Both the position numbers and the translations under genes were made by a program. From Pediococcus stilesii (GTDB taxonomy: Bacteria; Bacillota; Bacilli; Lactobacillales; Lactobacillaceae), in assembly GCF_001437075.1 (NCBI RefSeq), contig NZ_JQBX01000002.1, forward strand, positions 62,001 to 126,000: a DNA stretch of 64,000 nucleotides. The letters run 5' to 3'. Of this stretch, positions 34,694 to 43,990 are shown piece by piece (positions within the stretch are counted from its first letter, which is position 1; the number at the start of each line of letters is the position of its first letter). The notes beneath the pieces were generated by a model that did not search any database, was not told the DNA's origin, and saw nothing but the letters and a program-made list of their open reading frames with translations.

Positions 34694-36499
34694 TCAGAAA
34701 GCGCCGCCACCAGACCCACCACCAAATCCGCCTGAGTTTCCGCCGGTAAAGCCACCCGACGAGCCACCTGAACTGGCCGACACTGAATGTGAAATTGCTG
34801 CACCCAGTCCGGATGCCAGACCGAGATTAACTCCGTTGATTCCAAAATAGTACGGATACAAAATTACATTACCTTCCAAATCATCTGCACTGAAGTCGGT
34901 TCGTAATTGATCTGCCACCCGATCAGAAAGCTTAAAGGCCGTAGCATATGGTAAAATTTCTTCCCATAAAATCAAATCGCCAATTTCGGCGGTATTAAAA
35001 TGCGCAATATCTTTTAACATCTGCTTAAAACCTCGAATTTGATTAAACTGTTCGAGGCCTTCGTCGTTATACAGCGAAACCCGTGGCCAAGTAATTGCGA
35101 TCCAGCTTTCGATTCCGATCGTAACAATTAACCCAATCACTCCGTACAAAATTGAACTCGTTCCTGCCAAACCAAGTCCACCCATTATCATAGCCAAAAT
35201 TGGCGTAATAGTTGCCAAGCCAATCAGCCCATTGCGATAAGTAACATTATGGTCGTCTTTATACTGGCTAACTGTATGATCAATTTCTTTTTGCCAAGCT
35301 CGATACCATTTAGCGACCCGACCCTTACGATCCTTTTTAGTAAAATTGTTAATTTGCTGAATTGTAACCTTCTGACCGTCACCAATTTCATCAATGCATT
35401 GATTAATAAATGACATATCAAAATCTTTCAGACGACTGATTTCCGTTGTGTCTTTGTTTCGTTTGCCGTATTGAACTTGTTTGAGGTTCAATTGACCTTC
35501 AGAAGCAAGCCTTAATATTTCCGCCGAAATCGCATCTGAATCAGCTTGCTTTTTGTTTAAAATTGCTTGGGCTACTGCGGGAGCAACCGTTGGTACATCA
35601 AAGCTATGTTCAATCGGTGCAGGTATCGTGTAAGGGTGATATCCACGTCTAAGTAGCCATATCATCATGATTAAAATGATTATCCCACTAAAAATACTGA
35701 CAAATATTTTAGCGTAGTCAACCATTTTTCGCGTTCGTTCTTTAGCTTGATTCTCCTGTTGGACAAGTAAATCTTCTTGATTTTGAATATCTTTTAATTT
35801 ATCTTCATTAACAATCTTTTTATTGTCAGGCACCAAACTAGTAGGAAATACCATATGGCTTTCTACAAAACTATTTTCCGGATTATCTCCAACATCAATA
35901 ATTATTTTTCCATTTTTACGATTAACCGTTGTATACCCGTTTGCTGCACCATGTGACCACGCCTGCAGCTTTTTCACATTGGTTCCCGGAAGATTAATAA
36001 CCACTTGGGCATTTTCTAACGGCACATCCCACTCCGATCCAATTACTTTCCAGTTCAACTCGGCGGTGTCCCTGTAACTAGTTACTACGCCGTTTATTTT
36101 GTAATTATATGATACCTTGGCTTCATCACCAGAACTAACCGTATTAAACAGCTTTAACTTCATTTGATCACTATTCAAATTCATCTTGGCCGTTAAATTT
36201 TGTTCACTGTTATTAACTGGAATCGTGCGGATCGCGCCACCATTATTAGAAACCGTGATCTTCTTTAAATCCGCTCCATCCGTTCCTCGTAAATCTTGCA
36301 CAAAATAAATCCCGTGATAGTCATCACCAAATTTATAGGTCATGCTACGATTAACGTCTGCGCTTCCATCCTTATTAATATTAACGTTCACTTTAAAATC
36401 TGAAATTTTATAGTCCGCATTCGCCGTTGTTTCGTTCCAAACCATTCCCAACATAAACAACAATAATAGTAACCATATCTGCTTGCTTAAGCTTTTCAT
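34694..36499 (-). CDS. DUF2207 domain-containing membrane protein
   Basis: This 601-residue protein has a signal peptide (about 1-28), an extracellular DUF2207 domain (SDFKVNVNINKDGSADVNRSMTYKF near 31-55), a membrane helix near 260-280, two further helices near 425-475, and a cytosolic part ending in a Gly/Ser-rich tail with GGFTGGNSGGFGGGSGGG. Function unknown; such proteins are common in Firmicutes. ATG at 36499 is set by GGGAGGAG; a ten-codon upstream extension lies over an inverted repeat. Monocistronic. Confidence 0.85.
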   Translation of the reverse strand: MKSLSKQIWLLLLLFMLGMVWNETTANADYKISDFKVNVNINKDGSADVNRSMTYKFGDDYHGIYFVQDLRGTDGADLKKITVSNNGGAIRTIPVNNSEQNLTAKMNLNSDQMKLKLFNTVSSGDEAKVSYNYKINGVVTSYRDTAELNWKVIGSEWDVPLENAQVVINLPGTNVKKLQAWSHGAANGYTTVNRKNGKIIIDVGDNPENSFVESHMVFPTSLVPDNKKIVNEDKLKDIQNQEDLLVQQENQAKERTRKMVDYAKIFVSIFSGIIILIMMIWLLRRGYHPYTIPAPIEHSFDVPTVAPAVAQAILNKKQADSDAISAEILRLASEGQLNLKQVQYGKRNKDTTEISRLKDFDMSFINQCIDEIGDGQKVTIQQINNFTKKDRKGRVAKWYRAWQKEIDHTVSQYKDDHNVTYRNGLIGLATITPILAMIMGGLGLAGTSSILYGVIGLIVTIGIESWIAITWPRVSLYNDEGLEQFNQIRGFKQMLKDIAHFNTAEIGDLILWEEILPYATAFKLSDRVADQLRTDFSADDLEGNVILYPYYFGINGVNLGLASGLGAAISHSVSASSGGSSGGFTGGNSGGFGGGSGGGAF

Positions 36500-36512
36500 A
36501 CTGTACTCCTCC

Positions 36513-36538
36513 CTATATCTATTCCCCAATAGATATAG
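36513..36538 (-). promoter_or_regulatory. Perfect inverted repeat upstream of the DUF2207 gene
   Basis: CTATATCTATT and AATAGATATAG are perfect 11-bp arms around CCCC, ending right at the GGGAGGAG ribosome site. It could be an operator or an mRNA hairpin acting on translation. Confidence 0.6.
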
Positions 36539-36619
36539 ACAAAGTATAGCATAGTTACCAATAACTAATTTCTTAACAGAAATGTGAAAAGTAATGATAG
36601 ACCATCGCCAATTTTCGGT

Positions 36620-38176
36620 TTAATATACTACGTTTAAATTTTGTGGTTGGACTCCTTTTACCTGTTGATGCTCTTCAAAATATTTCATAATTAATTCGGC
36701 CACATCAACATTGATTTCTTTGATTATTTTGGCATTACTAAACATCCCGTAACCGCCGCCACCATTACCGCGATATTGGTTTAACGTCACCTTCAAGGAT
36801 TGGTCATTTTCAACTGGTTTATTATGATATTTCAGATTTACAACTCGGCTACCAATTGGCCGCCTTAAGTCAAACTCATACTCAATTCCGCTGTAGTAAT
36901 CGTAGTTATAATATTGAACTTTGGGGAATTTAAACGGATCCGAAATGTCGATTCTTCCATTATTAACGGCAAAGAAACGTGCACTTTTTTCAAGCGCCAA
37001 TTTTAAATCCGTCCCTGTAATTTTTTCGACAACCAACGTATTTGGATACCCATAACTATTTAAAATTTGCCGAATTGTAACGTGGGTGCCTAGTCCTCGA
37101 ACTTCATCGTTAAACAGCGCCGTTGCTGCAATATCACTTCCTGTTGCCGCCATCTCAACTTTATTAATGAAGTCCAAATATGGGTGCCCCTTAATTCTGG
37201 CAAGCATTGGGTCATCAATCATTAAACTTGCCCCAGTCACTCTTCCAACGGGAGAATCCAACCACTGCTGAACTTCAGTTTCTGTTTTAGCAGTTAAATA
37301 TCGCACTGGCTGAAATAGTCGAGCCCCCGCCGTTGGAATTAATTTTGCATTCTTTTGAATAACTTTTTTATCATCGTTCAAAATTAATTCAATTTCTCCA
37401 ACGGCAACGCCTTTTTCTCCCGGTTGTGTAACTGGAACGTCATGATAGACCCCGGCAATTTCACGATGCTGGTGTCCAGTAATTAAGGCGTCAATTCCCT
37501 CAACTTCCTTAAGTATCTGGTATCCTTCATTTTCGCCTGTCATAGCTTCTGTCGGCGCCCCGGTACTCAAATCTGCTTCAAAACCTCCGTGATAAGCCAC
37601 CACGACAACGTCCGCTAATTTTTTTAATTTAGGGACATATTTTTTAGCGACTTCCACCGCAGAATTGAACTTCAATCCTTCAATATTTTTGGGTTTTTCC
37701 CAATTTGGAATATATTGGGTAGTTAGTCCTAATACCGCAATTTTGATTCCTTTTTGTTCCAAAATCACATAGGGTTGATCAACAATCTTTTGCTTAATAC
37801 CGCCATCAATATTAGCGCCTAAAATCGGATATTTTCTTTTGGACTCACTGGTCCGAATATAATCTAAACCATAATTAAATTCGTGATTTCCTAAAATACC
37901 GGCATCGTAACCAATTAAACTCGTAATTTCAGAAAAAATTGCGTGCTTATTGTCTGCTTTCTGTCGAGCAATATAGTTGGCGAACGACGAACCCTGAATC
38001 CAGTCACCATTTTCAACGGCGATTACAATTTCATCATCGGTAGCTTGATGCTTAATGTCATGAATAATTGTTGCCGCTTTTAGCATTCCATAGGGTTTTA
38101 CATCGTTGGCCGTACTATAGTTAGTCGGATAAATGTATCCATGCACATCGCTCGTTGAAATAATTTTAATTTTCAT
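36620..38176 (-). CDS. Metallophosphatase / 5'-nucleotidase family protein
   Basis: This 518-residue protein has the metallophosphoesterase domain (TSDVHGYIYP near 8-17, VENGDWIQG, GILGNHEFNYG near 95, VAYHGGFE, ITGHQHREIAG near 225) and the 5'-nucleotidase C-terminal domain (NGGGGYGMF near 475). It should hydrolyse nucleotides or 2',3'-cyclic nucleotides. Unlike UshA it has no signal peptide, so it is presumably cytosolic. It is 3 bp after the second phnE-like gene, so it belongs to that operon and may act on the imported organophosphate. Confidence 0.88.
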   Translation of the reverse strand: MKIKIISTSDVHGYIYPTNYSTANDVKPYGMLKAATIIHDIKHQATDDEIVIAVENGDWIQGSSFANYIARQKADNKHAIFSEITSLIGYDAGILGNHEFNYGLDYIRTSESKRKYPILGANIDGGIKQKIVDQPYVILEQKGIKIAVLGLTTQYIPNWEKPKNIEGLKFNSAVEVAKKYVPKLKKLADVVVVAYHGGFEADLSTGAPTEAMTGENEGYQILKEVEGIDALITGHQHREIAGVYHDVPVTQPGEKGVAVGEIELILNDDKKVIQKNAKLIPTAGARLFQPVRYLTAKTETEVQQWLDSPVGRVTGASLMIDDPMLARIKGHPYLDFINKVEMAATGSDIAATALFNDEVRGLGTHVTIRQILNSYGYPNTLVVEKITGTDLKLALEKSARFFAVNNGRIDISDPFKFPKVQYYNYDYYSGIEYEFDLRRPIGSRVVNLKYHNKPVENDQSLKVTLNQYRGNGGGGYGMFSNAKIIKEINVDVAELIMKYFEEHQQVKGVQPQNLNVVY

Positions 38177-38179
38177 GCT

Positions 38180-38986
38180 TTAAACTAACCTCTTTCGCAT
38201 TTGCTCAGAAATTGTATCAATTACTAAGACCATGATAATTATTCCTAATAGGATAATTCCCACACGCGGCCAATTCCTAGTTTGAATTGCAAAAATCATC
38301 GGTGTCCCGATTCCGCCAGCCCCAACCATTCCAAGAATTGCGGCTGAACGAACCGCTATTTCAAACCGATACAAAGTATAGGAGACAAATTCAGGCGTTA
38401 TGATCGGAAGCGTTGCTAGCATAAATACCTGAGCCGCGTTGCCACCCACGCTATTAATGGCTTCTTCTGCTCCACGATCCATATTTTCAATAGCTTCACT
38501 AAATAGCTTGCCCAACATCCCAATCGAATGAATACTAACGGCAAGAACCCCGGCATATGATCCCGGTCCAACGGCTTTGATAAACATGATTGCCAGCACG
38601 ATTTCCGGAAAGGTTCGAATCAAAGTTAATACAACCTTGCCACTTCCCGAGCGTAAGAAAAATCGTTCCTTAATACTCCTTGCTGCCCAAAAAGCAAACG
38701 GAACACTGATAATTGCTGAAATGAATGTTCCTAAAAAAGCGATTGCCAGTGTTTGAAAAATTAACGATATTAAATCTTCACCACTGCCATCATACACGTA
38801 GGACCATTCTGGACTTACCAATCCCGATAAAATCGATTTTGATACGGATCCCGCTGAATCTTGTAATCCTGAGAACTTTATTCCACCAATTGCCCAAATA
38901 TAAATTATCGCAATCACTATCATCCAAAGAATCCACTGCCAACGTTGCCAGACTTTTTTTAATTGGTTTGCTGAATCTAATGTCAC
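38180..38986 (-). CDS. phnE: Phosphonate-type ABC transporter permease
   Basis: This 268-residue permease has about six transmembrane helices. The cytoplasmic EAA loop that contacts the ATPase is EAINSVGGNAAQVFMLATLPIITP near 155-178. It is homologous to the next upstream gene and overlaps it by 4 bp; the two presumably form a heterodimeric channel. Substrate may be phosphonate, phosphite or a related organophosphate. Confidence 0.88.
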   Translation of the reverse strand: MTLDSANQLKKVWQRWQWILWMIVIAIIYIWAIGGIKFSGLQDSAGSVSKSILSGLVSPEWSYVYDGSGEDLISLIFQTLAIAFLGTFISAIISVPFAFWAARSIKERFFLRSGSGKVVLTLIRTFPEIVLAIMFIKAVGPGSYAGVLAVSIHSIGMLGKLFSEAIENMDRGAEEAINSVGGNAAQVFMLATLPIITPEFVSYTLYRFEIAVRSAAILGMVGAGGIGTPMIFAIQTRNWPRVGIILLGIIIMVLVIDTISEQMRKRLV

Positions 38987-39780
38987 AACAGAATCCTCCT
39001 TAGATGATTACTAATGCCATCAATCACTAGGACAATTATTAATGTTGCTAAAATAATTACCGCAGTGGCACCGTAGTTAAATTCATTTAATGAACGTTGT
39101 AAAAAGACACCAATCCCACCGGCACCAATATAACCAAGTACCGTTGAAGCTCGAACATTAATCTCTAATGTATATAGAAAGTAACTAATAAATTGGTTTA
39201 AAATTTGTGGGATAACAGCGTACCATATTACCGTTAATTTTCTGGCTCCAACCGATTCTAGTGCTTCAATCGGTCCCATATCAATCGTCTCGATTACCTC
39301 ATAGAATAGTTTTGAAATCATTCCAAAGGAAAAAATCGCTAAGGTAACCACCCCGGCAGTCGATCCAATCCCGAATATAGCAACAAAAATTGCCGCTAAA
39401 AGTAAATCTGGTAAAGTTCGAACTAAATCCAAAATAATTCGGATCACATTTCGAATAATCCCGTTATGAACAAGGTTACTTGCTGCCAGTAGGGAAAACG
39501 GAACGGCAAAAATCGTTCCAATAGTTGTCCCTAAGATGGCCATTTGGATTGTTTCATAGAGTGGCTGCCAAATAATTGATAGATAGCTCCAAGTTGGATT
39601 TGACATTCGCACTAATAAATCGGTGAACTGCGACAAATTTGCGAAAAACATTCCAACATTAACATCGGCCATTTGAGATGAAAAAACTAAAAGAATCACC
39701 ATTATAACCGTTCCCAAAATTGGCTTAATGTGCCATCTTTGAGCAAATGAACGACTTGGAATCTTCTGTGAATTTTCCAA
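38983..39780 (-). CDS. phnE: Phosphonate-type ABC transporter permease
   Basis: This 265-residue permease has about six helices and an EAA loop EALESVGARKLTVIWYAVIPQI near 172-193. It directly follows phnC (stop and start adjoin) and overlaps the second permease gene by 4 bp, so all are translationally coupled. Heterodimer with the downstream paralogue is inferred. Confidence 0.88.
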   Translation of the reverse strand: MENSQKIPSRSFAQRWHIKPILGTVIMVILLVFSSQMADVNVGMFFANLSQFTDLLVRMSNPTWSYLSIIWQPLYETIQMAILGTTIGTIFAVPFSLLAASNLVHNGIIRNVIRIILDLVRTLPDLLLAAIFVAIFGIGSTAGVVTLAIFSFGMISKLFYEVIETIDMGPIEALESVGARKLTVIWYAVIPQILNQFISYFLYTLEINVRASTVLGYIGAGGIGVFLQRSLNEFNYGATAVIILATLIIVLVIDGISNHLRRILL

Positions 39781-40542
39781 TCAACTGTCCTCCTCGGTTT
39801 GATAAATTTGATTTAGATCCGCTTCTTTTACGTTTTCAATCATTTGATCATAGACTACTTCTCCGGCTCTTAGTCCAATAATGCGATCTGCATATTCACG
39901 TGCTAAACTAACCGAATGTAAATTAACGATGACCGTCATTTCGTCTTCTTGATTGAGGCTCTTCAAAGTATCCATTACCGTTTTAGTGGTTTTAGGGTCC
40001 AGCGACGCAATTGGTTCATCCGCAAGAATTATTTTAGGATCTTGCATCAACGTCCGAGCGATCGCCACCCGTTGCTGTTGCCCACCTGATAGTTCATCCG
40101 CCCTCGCATACAACTTTTCTAGCATATTCACACGACGAAGAGAGCGAACCGCTTTATCTCGATCTGATTTGGAAAATAAGCCTAGAATACTTTTCCATGC
40201 AGGATAATATCCGACGCGACCTGACAAAACATTCTTTTGAACACTCGACCGATTTACCAGATTAAAGTTTTGAAAAATCATCCCAATTTGGCGTCTAAGT
40301 GTCCGGAGTGCCTTTCCCTTATACTGACTGATCTCATCTCCGTCGACATAAAGTTTTCCATCCGTGATTCCGTGCATTCGATTAATTGTTCGTAATAGGG
40401 TGCTCTTCCCCGCGCCTGAAAGGCCAACCACTACCAAAAACTGGCCTTTGGGGATACTCAGATTGATATCCTTTAATCCGATTGTGCCATTTTTATATGT
40501 TTTATTTACATGTTCAAATAAAATAATTGGCTCTTCTGCCAT
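39781..40542 (-). CDS. phnC: Phosphonate-type ABC transporter ATP-binding protein
   Basis: This 253-residue ATPase has Walker [10 protein letters not shown] near 39-47, the signature LSGGQQQR near 145, Walker [14 protein letters not shown] near 165 and the switch histidine in VNLHSVSLA. The [15 protein letters not shown] segment is characteristic of PhnC. It powers the two PhnE-like permeases. Confidence 0.92.
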   Translation of the reverse strand: MAEEPIILFEHVNKTYKNGTIGLKDINLSIPKGQFLVVVGLSGAGKSTLLRTINRMHGITDGKLYVDGDEISQYKGKALRTLRRQIGMIFQNFNLVNRSSVQKNVLSGRVGYYPAWKSILGLFSKSDRDKAVRSLRRVNMLEKLYARADELSGGQQQRVAIARTLMQDPKIILADEPIASLDPKTTKTVMDTLKSLNQEDEMTVIVNLHSVSLAREYADRIIGLRAGEVVYDQMIENVKEADLNQIYQTEEDS

Positions 40543-40617
40543 ATCGTTGTTCCTCCTATAAAAAAGCAGCCAAGGAATCCCATCCCCGCTACTTCTTTAC
40601 CTTATGATAGTTAGATC

Positions 40618-41559
40618 CTACTTATTTAGTTTCTCAGCTTTTTTATCATATTCCCGGATAATATCAAAGTTACTATCTTTAGAATCTGTATATCCTTCAT
40701 GACTATAAACACTTGAAATTATGTCATGTCCCTTTTTGGTTTTGGCGATTTTCTTAAATGCGGCTGAAATCTTTTTTTGCCACTTACTACTCATGTCACC
40801 ACGAACTGTAATCGTATCATTTGGAATTTTATCTGTTGTATAAATTGGGACAACTTTGCTCATTACGTCCGGATCATCTTTTTTCACAAGACTCCGAGCT
40901 CCTTGGAAAACGAAGGCGGCATCGGTGTTCTTGTTATAAACCGAAAGGACCCCTTGGTCATGTCCCTTAACTTGGACCGTTTTAATGTTGTTTTTATTAA
41001 TATTTACGCCCTTATTGAGCATTTCAACCGCTGGATAAATCCAACCGGCTGTCGATGTTGTATCCTGAACGGCGATCTTTTTACCCTTTAAATCTTCAAT
41101 CGATTTGATTCCACTATCTTTACGAACTAATATTTGAGAACGGTAGAAGTTTACTAATTTCTTAGTTTGGTTATCCGTTGTTCCTTCATATCCATAACGT
41201 TCAGCTTGAAGTAACACTTTTGCCTTGTATTGCTTGTGTGCTAGGACGTAAGCATCTGGTGGAAGAAAACCAACGTCAACCTTCTTTGAGCCCATTGCTT
41301 CAACAATCGTATTATAGTCAGTTGAAACGTTTACTTTAACCGGAATTCCCAATTCCTTAGAAAGCAAACCTTCCAACGGCTTGGCCTTAGCTTCAATTGT
41401 TCCAGCATTTGCTGAAGGAACAAACTCCACCGTCAATTTTTTAGGAGTAAAACTTTTCGAACTGGCTGTTTTTGAATTCCCACAAGCAGCTAACCCCAGT
41501 GGTAAAACAAGCAATGCTAACATTGCCAACAAAATCTTAGATTTCTTCAAAATACGCAT
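40618..41559 (-). CDS. phnD: Phosphonate-type substrate-binding lipoprotein
   Basis: This 313-residue lipoprotein is the periplasm-facing receptor of the Phn-type ABC transporter. Signal peptide and lipobox LAAC give lipidated Cys26. The PhnD pattern is clear: VEFVPSANAGTIEAKAKPLEGLLSKELG near 46-73, VDVGFLPPDAYVLA near 97, and VQDTTSTAGWIYP near 162. First gene of the operon phnD-phnC-phnE-phnE-nucleotidase, with 75 bp before phnC. ATG at 41559 follows GGGAGGAG. Confidence 0.9.
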   Translation of the reverse strand: MRILKKSKILLAMLALLVLPLGLAACGNSKTASSKSFTPKKLTVEFVPSANAGTIEAKAKPLEGLLSKELGIPVKVNVSTDYNTIVEAMGSKKVDVGFLPPDAYVLAHKQYKAKVLLQAERYGYEGTTDNQTKKLVNFYRSQILVRKDSGIKSIEDLKGKKIAVQDTTSTAGWIYPAVEMLNKGVNINKNNIKTVQVKGHDQGVLSVYNKNTDAAFVFQGARSLVKKDDPDVMSKVVPIYTTDKIPNDTITVRGDMSSKWQKKISAAFKKIAKTKKGHDIISSVYSHEGYTDSKDSNFDIIREYDKKAEKLNK

Positions 41560-41747
41560 CGATCTAACTCCTCCCAATCATTAAAAAAACTTATCGATGA
41601 ATTAATTTTACCACTAAAACGAACATTTACAATAATAAAAATAATTTTAGTTCGTATTTAAGTTGAAAAAGATTCAAATAGGAACGTAAATATATGTAAT
41701 TAATGGGATTTGTGCACAGCGTTATTTTTCTAATTTGCTACCTGGAA

Positions 41748-42287
41748 CTAAAGGATCTTACTGAACAAAACTGCATCATGATAATTTTCGTCTCGGATTG
41801 GTGGCAAATAATCGCGCATAATTCCTTCTCGCTTGAATCCGTTCTTTTCCGCCACACGTTGACTAGCGCCATTTTGGACATCCGCAATTAGCTCCAACCG
41901 ATGTATTTTAAACTTCTTTTTCGCAATGTTTATAACCTGTTGTAAACTTTCGGACATGATTTCTCGACCACTAAAACCTTTGTCAATCCAGTACCCAATT
42001 TGTCCACTATGTCTTTGAACGTTAATCTCATGGATATCAATCATCCCTGCCACCTCTCCATTAACCACAATGGTTGCCATCCATAGTATTCCAGCATCCA
42101 TTTCGATTATTGCATGCTGCAAAAATTGCGCTTCATCGCCGACACTCCGCATTGACTTCACCCAAGGGAGCCATTTACTAAGGTATGCGCGATTCTTTTC
42201 AATAAGCAGATAAAGCTGTTCTGCATCGGCAATCCGTCGAAGCCTAAATTCAATTTGGTCTTGGTGACTAGTCATAAATTTCGTCAT
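41748..42287 (-). CDS. GNAT-family N-acetyltransferase (RimL-like)
   Basis: This 179-residue acetyltransferase resembles ribosomal-protein-serine acetyltransferases. It has LRRIADAEQLYLLIEKNRAYLSKWLPW near 15-41, GQIGYWIDKGFSGREIMSESL with the acetyl-CoA-binding region near 95-115 and AEKNGFKREGIMRDY near 150. Substrate unknown. The next gene is divergent; no clear terminator follows. Confidence 0.8.
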   Translation of the reverse strand: MTKFMTSHQDQIEFRLRRIADAEQLYLLIEKNRAYLSKWLPWVKSMRSVGDEAQFLQHAIIEMDAGILWMATIVVNGEVAGMIDIHEINVQRHSGQIGYWIDKGFSGREIMSESLQQVINIAKKKFKIHRLELIADVQNGASQRVAEKNGFKREGIMRDYLPPIRDENYHDAVLFSKIL

Positions 42288-42414
42288 AATTTATTTCCCC
42301 TTTTCTAAACGGTACCAATATTACGTTTCACTCATTTTAAGTTCCAGCATTAACTTTTAGAGTGTTAGAATTGGCTTGATTATAGACAATTTTTTTTGAG
42401 AAAGGAAGTTTTTT

Positions 42415-43380
42415 ATGAAAGCCGCCTACATTGAACACACCGGTAGTATTAATGAAATTAAAATTGGTGATCTTCCTCATCCACAAGTACATACTGATGA
42501 GGTTTTAATTCGTGTCGAAGCCGTATCTGCCAACCATGTTGATACTTTTGTGCGTTCTGGATCCTTTAAAACGAACCAATCTTTTCCGTTCATAATCGGT
42601 CGGGACGCCGTTGGTACCGTTATCGAAATAGGCTCCAAGGTGAAAGAATTCCAATTAGGTCAGCGGGTATGGACCAACAGTATGGGTTATGACGGACGTC
42701 AAGGCACTTATGCCGAATTAATCAGCGTCCCCAGTAACCGCCTTTTTCACGTTCCGACACGGGTGAACGCTCTTCAACTGGTCGCTTCCGTCCACTCTGC
42801 TGCCACAGCAGCCATTCTTTTAAATGACGTTTTTGATACAACTCCCAACCGTAAAATTTTAATTAAAGGAGCAGGTGGACACGTTGGACAAAAAATAGTC
42901 GAACTTGCCCGCTTAAAAAATTTAGAGGTTTTTACAACTAGCCGCTCAAGTGACTTTGATCAATTAACGATGCTTGGTGCTAGCCAAACATTTGATTATC
43001 ACGATCCAATTGAAGAGATTCCGGAAAAATTTGACTATATTATTGATACATCCGGGAAAGTTGAACTTCAATCTAACTTAGATTCTCTAAATCAAAATGG
43101 CCAGTTAGCTCTGATTACCGCCCCTGTTTCCAACCAATTTCAATTTAAAGTCCGTGAATTTTACACGAATCAAAAATCAATTAAGGGATTTGTAATCAGC
43201 CATGCTGGTTTACCGCAATTACAGTCCGCTGCTAAAGTAATCAATCATGCGTTTGAAAAGAACCGACTTTTAAATGATGAACTATTAATCTTGCCAATTG
43301 AAGAAGCCCAGTTAGCACACTCGATGCTTGAAAATAATGAAAATCATCGTAAACGGATCGTTCTAACACTTAAAAAATAA
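42415..43380 (+). CDS. NADPH:quinone reductase-like oxidoreductase (MDR family)
   Basis: This 321-residue cytosolic protein has a GroES-like N-domain (VSANHVDTFVRSG near 38-50, IGRDAVGTVIEIGSKVKEFQLGQRV near 61-85) and a Rossmann domain with IKGAGGHVGQKIVELA near 149-164. No zinc-binding cysteines are present, which is the QOR/zeta-crystallin type. AGGAAG precedes the ATG. Monocistronic with a terminator just after the stop. Confidence 0.83.
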   Translation: MKAAYIEHTGSINEIKIGDLPHPQVHTDEVLIRVEAVSANHVDTFVRSGSFKTNQSFPFIIGRDAVGTVIEIGSKVKEFQLGQRVWTNSMGYDGRQGTYAELISVPSNRLFHVPTRVNALQLVASVHSAATAAILLNDVFDTTPNRKILIKGAGGHVGQKIVELARLKNLEVFTTSRSSDFDQLTMLGASQTFDYHDPIEEIPEKFDYIIDTSGKVELQSNLDSLNQNGQLALITAPVSNQFQFKVREFYTNQKSIKGFVISHAGLPQLQSAAKVINHAFEKNRLLNDELLILPIEEAQLAHSMLENNENHRKRIVLTLKK

Positions 43381-43382
43381 AA

Positions 43383-43421
43383 AAAGAGGCTGCAACAAAA
43401 TAATTTTGTCGTAGCCTCTTT
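43383..43421. terminator. Intrinsic terminator
   Basis: AAAGAGGCTGCAACAAAA and TTTTGTCGTAGCCTCTTT pair around TAA. It serves the quinone reductase and perhaps the convergent lipoprotein gene. Confidence 0.88.
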
Positions 43422-43480
43422 GAGTGTCCTGTATGATCTTAATCAGGAACAAAAATCACTATTTCTATTTTAATGAAATT

Positions 43481-43909
43481 CTACTGTTTAAAAATTGCGT
43501 CTTGATACTTTTTAAACCAGTCTTTTTGTAAAGAACGATCCATCACTAGTAGCATGTTTCCCTCAGCGTGAACCTGTTCCTGCTTACTTGCGTAAAAGCT
43601 AGAAGCCTTTTGCGCTAAATCGTCGTTGTCAAATTTAAGTAGCTTAGCATGTGCCCCGCCTTCACCATTAAATCGAACTCCAGAAGTAGCCTTTACCTGT
43701 TTGGATAGGTCGGCAATCTCAACTTCGCCTTGATCATCAACCGTCAAGCCTTGATCCTTAACATCCTGAAGATAACTATCAAGTGTTTTTTCACTGCTCG
43801 AACTTGCCGCAGTATTAGAATCGGAGTTTTTACCGACCCCGCAAGCACTTAATAGACCACCAAGAGTAACGATTGCAACAATGAAAAATACAATGTTAAA
43901 TCTCTTCAT
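43481..43909 (-). CDS. Hypothetical lipoprotein
   Basis: This 142-residue lipoprotein has a signal peptide and lipobox LSAC with Cys23, then a Ser/Ala-rich linker and a small soluble domain (about 45-140) with charged helices. No family recognised. ATG at 43909 follows GGGGG by seven bases. Monocistronic between convergent genes. Confidence 0.75.
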   Translation of the reverse strand: MKRFNIVFFIVAIVTLGGLLSACGVGKNSDSNTAASSSSEKTLDSYLQDVKDQGLTVDDQGEVEIADLSKQVKATSGVRFNGEGGAHAKLLKFDNDDLAQKASSFYASKQEQVHAEGNMLLVMDRSLQKDWFKKYQDAIFKQ

Positions 43910-43990
43910 TCGATTTCCCCCCATAATCTAGTCTATGTGCCTTCATTATACTAGGAATGAGCAGAAAACGAAAAGAGTTTTAAACATACC

